Positions 17,721 to 27,328 are shown, counted from the stretch's first letter. The stretch: DNA of 64,000 nucleotides from Janthinobacterium silvisoli (GCF_014200725.1 NZ_JACHCL010000002.1:930001-994000), one strand, 5' to 3'. The notes: generated from the sequence alone by a model not told the origin. Translations and numbers: made by a program.

Positions 17721-17765
17721 TTGTCTGCAAGACACGACTACGATACAATGAGAACAATTCTCATT
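17721..17765 (+). promoter_or_regulatory. fecI promoter with overlapping Fur box
   Basis: A TTGTCT box (17721-17726) and a TACAAT box (17744-17749) are 17 bases apart. A perfect inverted repeat, AATGAGAA-CAA-TTCTCATT at 17747-17765, overlaps the -10 and start point and matches the Fur-box pattern. Iron-loaded Fur would block this promoter. Confidence 0.88.
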
Positions 17766-17780
17766 TAGATTGTTTGCCTT

Positions 17781-18299
17781 GTGCTTGCCGCCCATCCATC
17801 ATCGCCGGACTTCCAGTCGCTCTACACCCAGCACCACGGCTGGCTGCTGGGCTGGCTGAAGCGGCGCCTGCACGATGCAGGACTGGCCAGCGACCTGGCG
17901 CAAGACACCTTTATCAAGATACTGGTCGCGCGCAACAGCAACGACATCATCGCGCCGCGTCCCTTCCTGGCGACCATCGCCAAGCGCCTGATCGCCAACC
18001 ACTGCCGGCGCGAAGAACTCGAACATGCTTATACCGACGCGCTGATGCACTTGCCGCCAGCCCTCGCTCCCTCGCCGGAAACGCTGTCCATCCTGGTCGA
18101 ATCGCTGCAGCTGATTGACCGCGCGCTCGATACCTTGTCTGACAAGGCCAGGAATGCCTTCCTGATGGCTCATCTCGACGGTATGACGTATGCCGAGATC
18201 GCCGTAGAACTGCAAGTGAGCAGCCATTCGATCAAGAAGTATCTGAGCCAGGCCAACCTGCTGTGCTTTTTTGCCGTGCCCGATTTTGCCGCGCTCTGA
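17781..18299 (+). CDS. fecI: FecI-type ECF sigma factor
   Basis: A 172-residue extracytoplasmic-function sigma factor. Region 2 (FQSLYTQHHGWLLGWLKRRL, then the ASDLAQDTFIKIL core) and region 4 (FLMAHLDGMTYAEIAVEL, an HTH) are both intact. FecI-type factors turn on iron-siderophore receptor genes when the cognate FecR reports substrate binding at the receptor. The start is GTG at 17781, 16 bases after a perfect Fur box, so iron starvation should raise its level. fecR begins four bases after its stop and the TonB receptor follows. Confidence 0.95.
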   Translation: MLAAHPSSPDFQSLYTQHHGWLLGWLKRRLHDAGLASDLAQDTFIKILVARNSNDIIAPRPFLATIAKRLIANHCRREELEHAYTDALMHLPPALAPSPETLSILVESLQLIDRALDTLSDKARNAFLMAHLDGMTYAEIAVELQVSSHSIKKYLSQANLLCFFAVPDFAAL

Positions 18300-18303
18300 G
18301 CCC

Positions 18304-19329
18304 ATGCGCCCCGCCGCCGCACACAATATGGTGTATGCCGAAGGCCAGCCCATCGACCTTGCCATCGCCATGCAGGCAGCCGAATGGCTGACCACCCTGA
18401 TGAGCGGGCAAGCCACCCCGGCCGAGAAAACGGCGTGGACCGACTGGCGCCAATCGCACCCCGACCATGAACGCGCGTGGCGGCATATCGAAAAGGTCAG
18501 CGGCGGTTTCCAGGGACTCGATGGGCAGGCCAGCCGCCAGGCGCTGGCGCGCCGTTCGCGCAGCATGTCGGCTGGCGGCTTCCCGGTTTCCCGGCGCGGC
18601 AGCCTGAAAGCGCTGTCCTGGCTGGCCGCGATCGGCCTGACCGGCTGGCAGGGTGCGCGCTCGCAGCCGGCACAAACACTGCTGGCCGATGCATCAACGA
18701 CGACAGGGCAGCGCCGCGACATCACCCTGCCGGACGGCACCCAGCTGACGCTCAATAGCGGCAGCGCCGTCAATCTCCGCTATTCCAGCACGCAGCGGCT
18801 GCTGCAACTGGTGCAGGGCGAGGTATTCATCAGCACGGCCCAGGAAGTGGGTCAACCGTACCGCCCCTTCCTGGTCGAAACGGCGCATGGCCAGGCGCTG
18901 GCACTGGGCACGCGCTACTCGGTGCGTCAGGACGAGGACTACACCAGCGTGGCGGTGGAGCAAGGCGCCGTCCGGCTCACGCCGCGCCATGGCGGCAGCA
19001 GTGTCATCATTCACGCAGGCCAGGCCAGCAGCATGACTGCGGAACGCATCGCGCCCGCGCAAACTGTATCGCCCGATGTGTGGGGCTGGCGCCGTGGCTT
19101 GCTGCTGGCCGACGACATGTCCTTGCGCGACTTCCTGCATGAACTGAGCCGCTACCGTCACGGTTTCCTCGGTTGCGACGACAGCGTGGCCGACCTGCGC
19201 ATCTCGGGCGTTTTCCCGCTCCATGACCTGGAGACCGTGCTGCTGTCGCTGCCCGACACCTTGCCGGTCAAGCTGCGGCTGCGCACGCGCTACTGGATGC
19301 AGGTGGAAGCGCGCACACAAAATAGTTAA
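18304..19329 (+). CDS. fecR: FecR-type anti-sigma regulator
   Basis: A 341-residue single-pass inner-membrane regulator. The cytoplasmic N terminus carries the conserved WLTTLMSG and WRQSHPDHERAWRHIEK segments that bind the sigma factor. A hydrophobic segment around residue 105 follows, and the periplasmic FecR domain includes the DITLPDGTQLTLNSGSAVNL and FSVRQDED-like stretches and the C-terminal LSRYRHGFLGCD. It receives the signal from the STN domain of the receptor encoded next and releases or activates FecI. The start at 18304 is 4 bases after the fecI stop. Confidence 0.94.
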   Translation: MRPAAAHNMVYAEGQPIDLAIAMQAAEWLTTLMSGQATPAEKTAWTDWRQSHPDHERAWRHIEKVSGGFQGLDGQASRQALARRSRSMSAGGFPVSRRGSLKALSWLAAIGLTGWQGARSQPAQTLLADASTTTGQRRDITLPDGTQLTLNSGSAVNLRYSSTQRLLQLVQGEVFISTAQEVGQPYRPFLVETAHGQALALGTRYSVRQDEDYTSVAVEQGAVRLTPRHGGSSVIIHAGQASSMTAERIAPAQTVSPDVWGWRRGLLLADDMSLRDFLHELSRYRHGFLGCDDSVADLRISGVFPLHDLETVLLSLPDTLPVKLRLRTRYWMQVEARTQNS

Positions 19330-19407
19330 AAAAAACAGTAGCCGTTTTCGATTGCCGCGTGACCCATGGTTGAAACGCTCTTACTACGACTTCAACACAA
19401 GGTAACC

Positions 19408-21885
19408 ATGTCTGCATCCATTTTCTCCATCCGTCGCACCACCATGGCGCGCGCCATACAACTGGTCTTCATCGGCTCCGCGTTATTCATCAACGCCAGC
19501 GCCCAGGCGCAAGACGCTACAAACGCCATGCAGCAAGCTGTCTATGACTTCCAGGTGCCCGCTGGCGACCTGGCCACCGCATTGCGCCAGGTCGCCAGCC
19601 AGTCCAGCGTCATCCTCAGCTTCACGCCGGAACAAACACGCGGCAAGACGACAGCAGGGCTCAGCGGCCGCCTGGGCGTGCTGGCCGCCCTGAACGGCGT
19701 GTTGCGCGGCACCGGCCTGAAGGCCGAGCGCAGCGCCAATGGCAGTTATGTGCTGCGCGCAGCCGATGCGGAAGCCTTGTCCGTCATGCCTGGCGTGACA
19801 GTGATGGCGCAGCAGGACGCCACCGAAGGCACGGGTTCGTATATTTCGCCGGTGGCGATCACCACCGCCACGCCGCTGGGCCTGCGCATCCGCGAGACAC
19901 CGCAAACGGTCAGCGTCATCACCAGCCAGCGCATGCAAGACCAGGACTTGACGACCATCGGCCAGGTCATGGCCCAGACGCCTGGCATCACCCTGTTTAG
20001 CCTCGGTAGCGAGCGCGTAGGTTTCAGTTCGCGCGGCTATCCGATCACCAATTACCAGCTCGACGGCGTCAGCACGCACTCGGAAAACCTGGGCCTCAAT
20101 TCGGTGCCGTCGCAAAGCCTGGCCGACATGGCGCTGTACGACCGCATCGAAGTACTGCGCGGCGCATCGGGCCTGATGACGGGCGCCGGCGACCCGTCGG
20201 GCGCCATCAATATGGTGCGCAAGAAGCCGACCGCCGATTTCCAGGCATCTGCCGAAGGCGCGCTGGGTTCGCGCAATGAACGGCGCGGCGCGGTCGATGT
20301 ATCGGGCTCGCTGAACGAAACGCGCAGCGTGCGCGGCCGTGTCATCGCAGTGGCCGACGATAGCGACAGCATCATCGACAACTACAATCACGACAAGCAG
20401 GTGCTGTATGGCGTGATCGAAGCCGACCTGGCCGCTGGCAGCAAACTCACGGCGGGCGTCACTTACCAGCGCAACCGCTCGAAGGGTTCGCTGTCCTACC
20501 TGGGCTTCCCCCTGTTTTACAGCAATGGCGAGATGACCGACCTGCCGCGTTCCTTCAGCCCGGCCGCGCCATCGAACCGCTTCAACAGCAACTCGACCGA
20601 AGTCTTCGCCAGCCTGGAGCAGGCGCTGCCGAACGACTGGAAGCTGAAGGTCTCGGCCACGCATCTGCAGTCGTCGCAGCAGGAGCGCTCCGTGTTCATG
20701 GGCGTCAGTGCCGGCTTCCCCGACAAGGCCACCGGCGATGGACTCGCACTGGAAGCGAACTATCGCGACTATGACCTGCGCGTGAGCAGCGTGGACGTCA
20801 ACGCACGCGGCCCCTTCACCCTGTTCGGCCAGCAGCACGAACTGGTGGTCGGCGCCGATTACAGCCAGTTCGACAGCACCACCGATGGCCGCTTTGACTG
20901 GAATATCCAGGGGCAAGCCGTCAATCTGTATCGCCCGATACCTGCCCAGGCGCCCGTCTACGGCAACACCTATGTCAAGTACGACAGCACGCGCCGCCAA
21001 TCGAGCATCTATGCAGCCAGCCGCTTTACCCTGGCCGAACCATTGAAACTGATCGTCGGCGCAAAAGTGATGCGCTATGACGAAAACTATATCTCGGACG
21101 CACCCGCAGCCAACTTCTATAGCCAGTCACCCGCCTCCGAAAGCCGCGTCTTCACGCCGTATGCAGGCCTGGTCTACAGCATCGACAAGCAGCACAATCT
21201 GTACGCCAGCTACTCCACCATCTACCAGCCACAGGCCGCGCAAGACCGTTATGGCAAGCTGCTGCCGCCGCGCTCGGGCAAGAACTATGAAGCAGGCATT
21301 AAAAGCGCCTGGCTCGATGAACGCCTGAACACCAGCGTGGCGCTGTACCAGATCCAGCAGAGTAATCTGGCAGAATCCGATCCCGGCTACACCCTGCCGG
21401 GGACGGACTTCCCGGCCAATCGCGTGATCAAGGGCGCCAAAACCCAGGGCCTGGATGTGGAAGCGTCGGGCGCCATCACCCCGGCCTGGAACGTGTCGGC
21501 CGCCTGGTCATACAGCCGGACGGAAAGCGCCGACGGCAAGGCAATACAAACCACTTTCCCGCGCCATCTGGTAAAACTGTGGACCACCTACCGCCTGCCC
21601 GGCGAGCTGCATCGCTTGACTGTGGGCGGCGGCGTGAACTGGCAAAGCCGCGTGTATTCCGATATCGATGCGTGGCAAATCGACCGCACCTTGCATTGGG
21701 AACAAAAGGCGTATTCGGTAGCCAGCCTGATGGCGCGCTATGAAATCAACGACAAGCTGTCGGCGACGCTCAACGTCAGCAATCTGTTCGATAAGAAGTA
21801 CACGGCGTCCGTGTCGGACTGGTGGTACTCGGGCATGTATGGCCCGGCACGCAAGGCAGCGCTGACCGTCAAGTATCAGTTCTGA
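19408..21885 (+). CDS. TonB-dependent siderophore receptor with STN signalling domain
   Basis: An 825-residue outer-membrane receptor. A signal peptide (to about residue 34) is followed by an STN domain (FQVPAGDLATALRQVASQSS at about 42-61), a plug (TPQTVSVITSQRMQDQDL) and a 22-strand barrel ending with the C-terminal Phe (VKYQF). Such receptors import ferric siderophores with TonB energy and also signal to FecR. The sequence resembles the FhuE/FpvA branch, but the siderophore cannot be told. I start at ATG 19408, which has AAGG before it; an ATG at 19366 would add 14 residues. It is the third gene of the fecI-fecR set. Confidence 0.95.
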   Translation: MSASIFSIRRTTMARAIQLVFIGSALFINASAQAQDATNAMQQAVYDFQVPAGDLATALRQVASQSSVILSFTPEQTRGKTTAGLSGRLGVLAALNGVLRGTGLKAERSANGSYVLRAADAEALSVMPGVTVMAQQDATEGTGSYISPVAITTATPLGLRIRETPQTVSVITSQRMQDQDLTTIGQVMAQTPGITLFSLGSERVGFSSRGYPITNYQLDGVSTHSENLGLNSVPSQSLADMALYDRIEVLRGASGLMTGAGDPSGAINMVRKKPTADFQASAEGALGSRNERRGAVDVSGSLNETRSVRGRVIAVADDSDSIIDNYNHDKQVLYGVIEADLAAGSKLTAGVTYQRNRSKGSLSYLGFPLFYSNGEMTDLPRSFSPAAPSNRFNSNSTEVFASLEQALPNDWKLKVSATHLQSSQQERSVFMGVSAGFPDKATGDGLALEANYRDYDLRVSSVDVNARGPFTLFGQQHELVVGADYSQFDSTTDGRFDWNIQGQAVNLYRPIPAQAPVYGNTYVKYDSTRRQSSIYAASRFTLAEPLKLIVGAKVMRYDENYISDAPAANFYSQSPASESRVFTPYAGLVYSIDKQHNLYASYSTIYQPQAAQDRYGKLLPPRSGKNYEAGIKSAWLDERLNTSVALYQIQQSNLAESDPGYTLPGTDFPANRVIKGAKTQGLDVEASGAITPAWNVSAAWSYSRTESADGKAIQTTFPRHLVKLWTTYRLPGELHRLTVGGGVNWQSRVYSDIDAWQIDRTLHWEQKAYSVASLMARYEINDKLSATLNVSNLFDKKYTASVSDWWYSGMYGPARKAALTVKYQF

Positions 21886-22015
21886 CAGTAGCATGAGACC
21901 AGGCGGGGGCGAATTAGGTATTTGGCATGAGTTCACATCAACGGAGGCTGGTGATACACTTCCGCCAAACGGGCGGCGTGCCGTCCGCGCCGATAGAGAC
22001 ACCCAAGGAGAATGT

Positions 22016-23680
22016 GTGAAGGACCTCGCCCCCGCCCTGCCAGCCGATACGGCCGATCAACCAGCCAACCCCTCGCGCCGGCGCATTTTCCAGGCTGCTT
22101 CCGCAGTCGGCCTGGCCGCCAGCCTGCCGGCGCTGGCCGACGCCGCGCCAGCCAAGAAAACCGTGGTCAAGGGCTCGCTCGATGAAAAATTGAAAGCCCA
22201 CGTCAAGAACGTGGTAGTGATCTACCTGGAAAACCGCAGCTTCAATAATCTGTTCGCCAACTTCCCCGGCACCAGCGCACCGCTGTCGGCCGTGACGGCA
22301 GAACAGGCGCAGCAGCTGGACCGCGACGGCACGCCGCTGGCCACCCTGCCCAAGATTTGGGGCGGCCTGGTGCCCGACCAGCAAAATATCGGCGGCATCG
22401 ATTACCTGATCAAGGAAGACCAGATCCAGGGCTTGCCAAACGCACCCTACAAATTGAGCGATGCTGCCGGCAAGCCTCTGCCGGAGAGCATCATCACGCG
22501 CGACCTGGTGCACCGTTTCTATAACAACCAGATGCAGATCAACGGCGGCAAGAACAACCAGTTCGCCGCCTGGGCCGACAGCGGCGGCCTGGTGATGGGC
22601 CACTACGGCGAAACGTCGAAAAACCTGAACATGTGGCAGATCGCGGAACAGTACACCTTGTGCGATAACTTCTTCATGGCAGCCTTTGGCGGTTCGTACA
22701 TGAACCACCAGTTCCTCGTCACGGGCCGCCCGAACGAATACTTCAATGCGTCCGAGACGGCAGCGAAGAAAAAGCTCGCCGTATTGTCAGACGGACCGCA
22801 AGGCGTGCGCCTGGCGATTGCTGAAAACTCGCCGAAATCGGCACTGGAAGGCAAGCCGAAATACGTCAACGACGGCGCCCTGACGCCAGACGGCTATGCC
22901 GTCAACACCATGGCCCCGCCTTACCAGCCCAGCTACATCCGCCCAGCCTACGACGGCGATCCTCTGCATGCCGACCCGGCGGACGCCAACACCCTGCCGC
23001 CGCAAACCTATGACACCATCGGCGACCTGCTGTCACGCAAAGGCGTCAGCTGGGCGTGGTACGGCGGCGGCTGGCAAGCGGCCCTCGACCACAAGGGCGG
23101 CGGCAACAAGCCGAACTTCCAGTTCCACCATCAGCCGCTGAACTACTTCAAGCAGTTCGCGCCAGGCACGGCAGCGCGCGCAGAACACTTGCGCGATGGC
23201 GGCACCGGCGACAGCCCGATCTCGAACAAATTCCTGGCCGCCGCGGTGGCAGGCAAACTGCCGGCCGTGACCTTCTACAAACCGCAGGGTAACCTGAACC
23301 TGCATGCCGGCTACTCGGACATCGAGTCGGGCGACCAGCACGTGGCCAACATCATCCAGCACTTGAAAGAGTCGCCGCAATGGAAAGACATGATCATCGT
23401 GATCACGTTTGACGAAAATGGCGGCTGGTGGGATCACGTGGCGCCACCGAAAGGCGACCGCTGGGGCCCGGGCACGCGCATTCCCGCCATCGTCGTTTCG
23501 CCGTACGCGAAAAAAGGCGCGGTCGATCATACCTTCTATGACACCACCTCGATCATGCGCCTGATCACGCGCCTGCACGACTTGCCGCTGCTGGAAGGCT
23601 TGAAAGTGCGTAACGAAGCCTTCGCGGCGCGCGGCGCGCTGCCACCGGGTGACCTGACGGGCGCGCTGAGCTTCCGTTAA
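22016..23680 (+). CDS. Phosphoesterase / phospholipase C family protein, Tat-type
   Basis: A 554-residue enzyme of the PF04185 phosphoesterase family, which includes bacterial non-specific phospholipases C and AcpA-type acid phosphatases. The N terminus SRRRIFQAASAVGLAASLPA is a twin-arginine-type signal. The metal-binding motif VVIYLENRSFNNLF lies near residue 65, and FDENGGWWDHVAPP near residue 465 carries the second conserved site. Export folded to the periplasm and phosphate release from phospholipids or phosphoesters are inferred. The start is GTG at 22016, 5 bases after an AAGGAG; the gene follows the receptor by 130 bases and may be co-regulated. Confidence 0.9.
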   Translation: MKDLAPALPADTADQPANPSRRRIFQAASAVGLAASLPALADAAPAKKTVVKGSLDEKLKAHVKNVVVIYLENRSFNNLFANFPGTSAPLSAVTAEQAQQLDRDGTPLATLPKIWGGLVPDQQNIGGIDYLIKEDQIQGLPNAPYKLSDAAGKPLPESIITRDLVHRFYNNQMQINGGKNNQFAAWADSGGLVMGHYGETSKNLNMWQIAEQYTLCDNFFMAAFGGSYMNHQFLVTGRPNEYFNASETAAKKKLAVLSDGPQGVRLAIAENSPKSALEGKPKYVNDGALTPDGYAVNTMAPPYQPSYIRPAYDGDPLHADPADANTLPPQTYDTIGDLLSRKGVSWAWYGGGWQAALDHKGGGNKPNFQFHHQPLNYFKQFAPGTAARAEHLRDGGTGDSPISNKFLAAAVAGKLPAVTFYKPQGNLNLHAGYSDIESGDQHVANIIQHLKESPQWKDMIIVITFDENGGWWDHVAPPKGDRWGPGTRIPAIVVSPYAKKGAVDHTFYDTTSIMRLITRLHDLPLLEGLKVRNEAFAARGALPPGDLTGALSFR

Positions 23681-23779
23681 GTCAGGCGTTTAGCGTCCCA
23701 CAATGCGGCACGCCTGTGATACACTGCGTGCCGCACTTTCATTCGCAGTTCGCTTTTCCTGCCGATGACATTCACAATG

Positions 23780-23810
23780 AGCCCGACTCCAGTAGCCGGG
23801 CTTTTGTTTT
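23780..23810 (+). terminator. Intrinsic terminator
   Basis: AGCCCG pairs with CGGGCT across an 11-base loop, followed by a TTTTGTTTT tract. It ends transcription from the phosphoesterase side before the small gene at 23904. Confidence 0.65.
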
Positions 23811-23903
23811 GTGGACCAGACTTACACAGTATTCACCAGTACATAGCGGACAGATTTCTGCCCGCTCCCCAGCTGACACCGGCAGGGGACCAGAGGTTCA
23901 GAA

Positions 23904-24143
23904 ATGAGAGATAAAAAAGACAACGCCACCATCGACTTGCCCGGTTTCGGCCCGCCGCCACCGGCGCCGGCCGTGATTGAGCAAGAACCCGAGCCGAAGC
24001 GCCGGGTGCGCACGCGCAAGGTGGCGCTGAAACAGGTGCAACTCGAACTGCTGGAGCCGACCGACGCCACGGGCCTGCCCGTCTGGACGCGCGACGCCGG
24101 CCTCGATCTGAGCGGATTGCCCATCTGGGCGCCTGACAAGTAG
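23904..24143 (+). CDS. Small hypothetical protein, 79 residues
   Basis: A Pro-, Arg- and Lys-rich protein without recognised domain, beginning MRDKKDNATIDLPGFGPPPP and ending GLPIWAPDK. The C-terminal half has two LPxW-type segments (GLPVWTRDAG and GLPIWAPDK). AGAGG lies upstream of the ATG. Its composition suggests a disordered linker-type protein; no function is proposed. dbpA follows in the same direction after 114 bases. Confidence 0.5.
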   Translation: MRDKKDNATIDLPGFGPPPPAPAVIEQEPEPKRRVRTRKVALKQVQLELLEPTDATGLPVWTRDAGLDLSGLPIWAPDK

Positions 24144-24163
24144 TACACTCGCTTTAGCAGCAC

Positions 24164-24186
24164 GCTGGCGGCCGTTTGCCGCCAGC
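24164..24186 (+). other. Hairpin in the dbpA leader
   Basis: GCTGGCGGC and GCCGCCAGC form a perfect 9-base stem with a 5-base loop. There is no T run, so it is not a typical terminator; it lies 71 bases before the dbpA start. Confidence 0.4.
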
Positions 24187-24257
24187 CGAACACCATCCGC
24201 ACAAGGGCGTAGAACGCCTGTAGATTGTGCCCATCCACCCGACCGGCTCCGCCCTTT

Positions 24258-25676
24258 ATGACCACTTCCACAACTTCTTTCTCCAGCCTGCCGCTGACGC
24301 CCGCCTTTTTGGCCAACCTCGATTCGCTCGGCTACCACGAGATGACCACCATCCAGGCGCAAAGCCTGCCGGCGGTACTCGATGGACGCGACCTGATCGC
24401 GCAAGCCAAGACCGGTAGCGGCAAGACAGCTGCTTTCGGCATCGGCATCCTGCACAAGCTCAATCCGGCCTGGTTCGCCGTGCAAGGTTTGGTGCTGTGC
24501 CCGACGCGCGAGCTGGCCGACCAGGTGGCCAATGAACTGCGCCGCCTGGCGCGCGCGGCTGGCAATATCAAGATCCTGACCCTGACGGGCGGCGCACCGA
24601 TGCGCCCGCAAATCGCTTCGCTGGAACACGGCGCCCATATCGTGGTCGGCACGCCAGGCCGTTTGCGCGACCATATCGGCCGTGGCACCATTAACCTGAA
24701 CCACGTGCAAACGCTGGTGCTCGATGAAGCGGACCGCATGACGGACATGGGCTTTTACGAGGAAATCGCCGGCATCGTCAGCGCCTGCCCTGCGCGCCGC
24801 CAGACCTTGCTGTTTTCGGCGACCTACCCGGAAGATATCCGCCGCGCTACCGCGTCCTTCCTGGTCAACCCGCTGGAAGTGACGGTCGAAGCGCAGCACG
24901 ATAATGAAAAGATCGAACAGCGCTTCTATGAAATCGGCTTCGACGAGCGCAATGCCGCCGTCTGCAAGCTGCTGAAACACTTCAAGCCGGAATCGACGCT
25001 GGCCTTCTGCAACACCAAGGTGCATTGCCGCGAACTGGCCGAAGAATTGCGCCAGCAAGGCTTTTCCGCGCTGGCCCTGTACGGCGAACTGGAGCAACGC
25101 GAGCGCGATGAAATCCTGGTGCTGTTCGCCAACCGCAGCTGCTCCGTGCTGGTAGCTACCGACGTCGCCGCGCGCGGCCTCGATATCTCGGACCTGGGCG
25201 CCGTGATCAACGTCGACGTATCGAAGGATACGGAAGTGCATATCCACCGCATCGGCCGCACTGGCCGTGGCAGCAAGAAGGGCCTGGCCCTGTCGCTGTG
25301 CGCACCGAACGAGAAAAAATGGGTCAAGCTGATCGAGCAATACCAGAACAGCGCCGTGGAATGGCACGACTTGAAAGAGATCGCCGAAGACGACGGCGCT
25401 GCCGCCTTGCCGGCACCGATGCTGACCCTGTGCATCATGGGCGGCAAGAAGGACAAGCTGCGTCCCGGCGACTTGCTGGGCGCGCTGACGGGCGACGCGG
25501 GCCTGACCAAGGACCAGGTGGGCAAGATCAATGTGTTCGAATTCATGACCTACGTGGCCATCGACCGTACCGTGGCCGACGCCGCCTTCCGCCGCCTGAA
25601 CAAGGGTAATCCACTGGGCCGCGACTTTGGCAATATCAAGGGCCGCAGCTTCAAGATGCGGTTTATCGAGGCTTAA
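24258..25676 (+). CDS. dbpA: ATP-dependent RNA helicase DbpA
   Basis: A 472-residue DEAD-box helicase. Motifs in order: Q motif near TIQAQSLP, Walker A AKTGSGKT, PTRELADQ, TPGR, DEAD (LDEADRM), SAT, ARGLDI and HRIGRTGRG. The C-terminal domain after residue 370, including LTLCIMGGKKDKLRPGDLLG, is the DbpA RNA-binding domain that recognises 23S rRNA hairpin 92, the feature that sets DbpA apart from other DEAD proteins. It acts in late 50S subunit assembly. The start at 24258 is preferred over a GTG/ATG further upstream. Monocistronic by position. Confidence 0.94.
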   Translation: MTTSTTSFSSLPLTPAFLANLDSLGYHEMTTIQAQSLPAVLDGRDLIAQAKTGSGKTAAFGIGILHKLNPAWFAVQGLVLCPTRELADQVANELRRLARAAGNIKILTLTGGAPMRPQIASLEHGAHIVVGTPGRLRDHIGRGTINLNHVQTLVLDEADRMTDMGFYEEIAGIVSACPARRQTLLFSATYPEDIRRATASFLVNPLEVTVEAQHDNEKIEQRFYEIGFDERNAAVCKLLKHFKPESTLAFCNTKVHCRELAEELRQQGFSALALYGELEQRERDEILVLFANRSCSVLVATDVAARGLDISDLGAVINVDVSKDTEVHIHRIGRTGRGSKKGLALSLCAPNEKKWVKLIEQYQNSAVEWHDLKEIAEDDGAAALPAPMLTLCIMGGKKDKLRPGDLLGALTGDAGLTKDQVGKINVFEFMTYVAIDRTVADAAFRRLNKGNPLGRDFGNIKGRSFKMRFIEA

Positions 25677-25752
25677 ACCTTCGTCCAAAAGCAAGAGCTG
25701 GGTTTAATCAGCTTGGCCACACCGCTTGCGCAGAAGCGGCAGCATGACAGGC

Positions 25753-27129
25753 TTACAAGGCGCGCGCCTGCTGGCCCTGCGGCGTATCCTCGATTTCATA
25801 GCCAGCCTGACGCGCCAGCGTGCGTAGCTGATCTGCATCGGACCAGCGGCGCTCTTGCCGTGCGGCTTCGCGCTGACTCATCCACGCCTGTACCTGCGGC
25901 GGCATCGTCACGGCGGCCGGCTGCCAGTGCGCCAGGTCCAGCCCCAGCGCCATATCGAAGCGCAGCATGGTGGCCTTCTTTACGCCGTCGGGCAGCTCGC
26001 TTTTCAGCAGCTCCCAGGCCACGGCCAGCGCGCGCGGGAAATTGAGGTCGTCATTGAGCTGCGCTGCAAACCTGGCCAGCCAGGCCGCATCGGGCTCACC
26101 GCCTGGCGCGCCCAGTCCAAGCACGCTGGCCCGCAAGCGCGATAAACCACTAGCCGCCGCCTGCAGGGCTTTGTCACTGAAATTGAGGCTGCTGCGGTAG
26201 TGAGCGCCCAGGCACAGGTAGCGGTAAGCCAGGGGATCGACGCCCTGCTGCACCAGGCTGTGCAAACGCAAAAAGTCGCCCGACGATTTCGACATCTTGG
26301 CATCCTGCGTTTTCAAAAAAGCCCCGTGCAGCCAGAAGTTGGCGAGGCGCGTGCCGTGGCGCGCTTGCGTCTGCGCGATCTCGTTGCTGTGGTGGACCGC
26401 CACGTGGTCTTCACCACCGCAATGGATATCGAAATAACTGCCCAGGTGTTTTTCGGACATGGCCGAGCATTCGATATGCCAGCCGGGAAAACCCAGGCCC
26501 CAGGGGCTATCCCACTCCATCTGGCGCTGGCCTGGCACGCCGCTGAACTTCCATAGCGCGAAGTCGCAGATATCGCGCTTTTCTCCCAAGTCCACCCGCT
26601 TACCCGCCTGCAGGCCGTCGCGGTTCAGGCGCGCCAGCCGTCCATAACTCTCCTGGCGCGTCGTGTCGAAATAAATGCCGTCGCCCGTGCGGTAGGTATA
26701 ACCCTTGCCTTCCAGGTCGCGAATAAAAGCGATCTGTTCGGCGATATGGTCGGTGGCGCGGCACCAGACGGTGGGCGGCAGGATATTGAGCTGCTGCAAA
26801 TCGCCTTCAAAGGCAGACGTGAATTCGGCGGCGATATCCCAGGCCGACTTGCCGCTGCGCGCGCTCTTCGCTGCTATCTTGTCGTCGCCGCTGTCTGCAT
26901 CGGACGTCAAGTGGCCCACGTCCGTGATATTCATCACATGGCGCACTTGCAAGCCATTGAACTCCAGCACCCGGCGCAAGCCATCGACAAACAGATAGGT
27001 GCGCAGGTTGCCGATATGCGCGTAATCGTAGACGGTAGGACCGCAGGCATACAGGCCCGCCTTGCCAGGCTCTATCGATTGAAAGGGACGCAGGCTGCGC
27101 TCATAGGTATCGTACAGATGTAGTGTCAT
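25753..27129 (-). CDS. cysS: Cysteine--tRNA ligase, divergent type
   Basis: A 458-residue class I synthetase. The zinc ligands Cys in [15 protein letters not shown], Cys in GWHIECSAM and the HHSNE pair are present, as are the HIGN (HIGH) and KMSKS motifs, so it should charge tRNA-Cys. The segment [19 protein letters not shown] differs from the usual NFTDIDDKI of proteobacterial CysS and matches the alternative class known from other bacterial lineages, so a second, standard cysS may exist elsewhere in the genome. GGAAAG precedes the ATG at 27129. A Cys-codon-rich leader and an intrinsic-terminator-like hairpin lie upstream. Confidence 0.94.
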   Translation of the reverse strand: MTLHLYDTYERSLRPFQSIEPGKAGLYACGPTVYDYAHIGNLRTYLFVDGLRRVLEFNGLQVRHVMNITDVGHLTSDADSGDDKIAAKSARSGKSAWDIAAEFTSAFEGDLQQLNILPPTVWCRATDHIAEQIAFIRDLEGKGYTYRTGDGIYFDTTRQESYGRLARLNRDGLQAGKRVDLGEKRDICDFALWKFSGVPGQRQMEWDSPWGLGFPGWHIECSAMSEKHLGSYFDIHCGGEDHVAVHHSNEIAQTQARHGTRLANFWLHGAFLKTQDAKMSKSSGDFLRLHSLVQQGVDPLAYRYLCLGAHYRSSLNFSDKALQAAASGLSRLRASVLGLGAPGGEPDAAWLARFAAQLNDDLNFPRALAVAWELLKSELPDGVKKATMLRFDMALGLDLAHWQPAAVTMPPQVQAWMSQREAARQERRWSDADQLRTLARQAGYEIEDTPQGQQARAL

Positions 27130-27165
27130 GCGGGTCTTTCCAGGCAGTGAGAGAAAAACGGTGCG

Positions 27166-27206
27166 GAAAAAGAAAATGGCCACAGGTTTTTCAACACTGT
27201 GGCCAT
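27166..27206 (-). terminator. Attenuator-like intrinsic terminator in the cysS leader
   Basis: On the cysS strand, ATGGCCACAG and CTGTGGCCAT form a perfect 10-base stem around an 11-base loop, followed by TTTCTTTTT. It lies 36 bases before the cysS start and 17 bases after the leader frame. The reverse strand has no T tract, so the structure is oriented to act on cysS transcription. Confidence 0.75.
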
Positions 27207-27223
27207 CGAAATGAGGAAAAAAC

Positions 27224-27322
27224 TTAGCAGCGCGCGGCCGCATCCTCACAGGGCCAGGCGCACGGACACAGCGCGGCAGCGGCGCTGAAAGCAGTGACTG
27301 GATGGAGGATAGATGTGAACAT
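27224..27322 (-). CDS. Candidate cysteine leader peptide of cysS
   Basis: A 32-codon frame starting [13 protein letters not shown]. Its last 14 codons contain four Cys codons (CPCAWPC, then a final Arg-Cys), and the last sense codon is Cys, directly before TAA. It ends 17 bases before an intrinsic-terminator-like hairpin in front of the cysteinyl-tRNA synthetase gene. No Shine-Dalgarno precedes the ATG, but the predicted transcription start is the A of that ATG, which would make it leaderless. Translation has not been shown; a chance frame in GC-rich DNA is possible, though the position and codon content argue against it. Confidence 0.55.
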   Translation of the reverse strand: MFTSILHPVTAFSAAAALCPCAWPCEDAAARC

Positions 27323-27328
27323 GATTAA

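Noticed and set aside
18694..21000. Minus-strand long frames opposite fecR and the TonB receptor
   Set aside because: Composition-driven antisense frames with no start signals; the plus-strand genes have complete domains.
23705..23734. A 9-base perfect hairpin after the phosphoesterase gene
   Set aside because: No T tract on either strand, so it is not listed as a terminator; the better terminator is at 23780.
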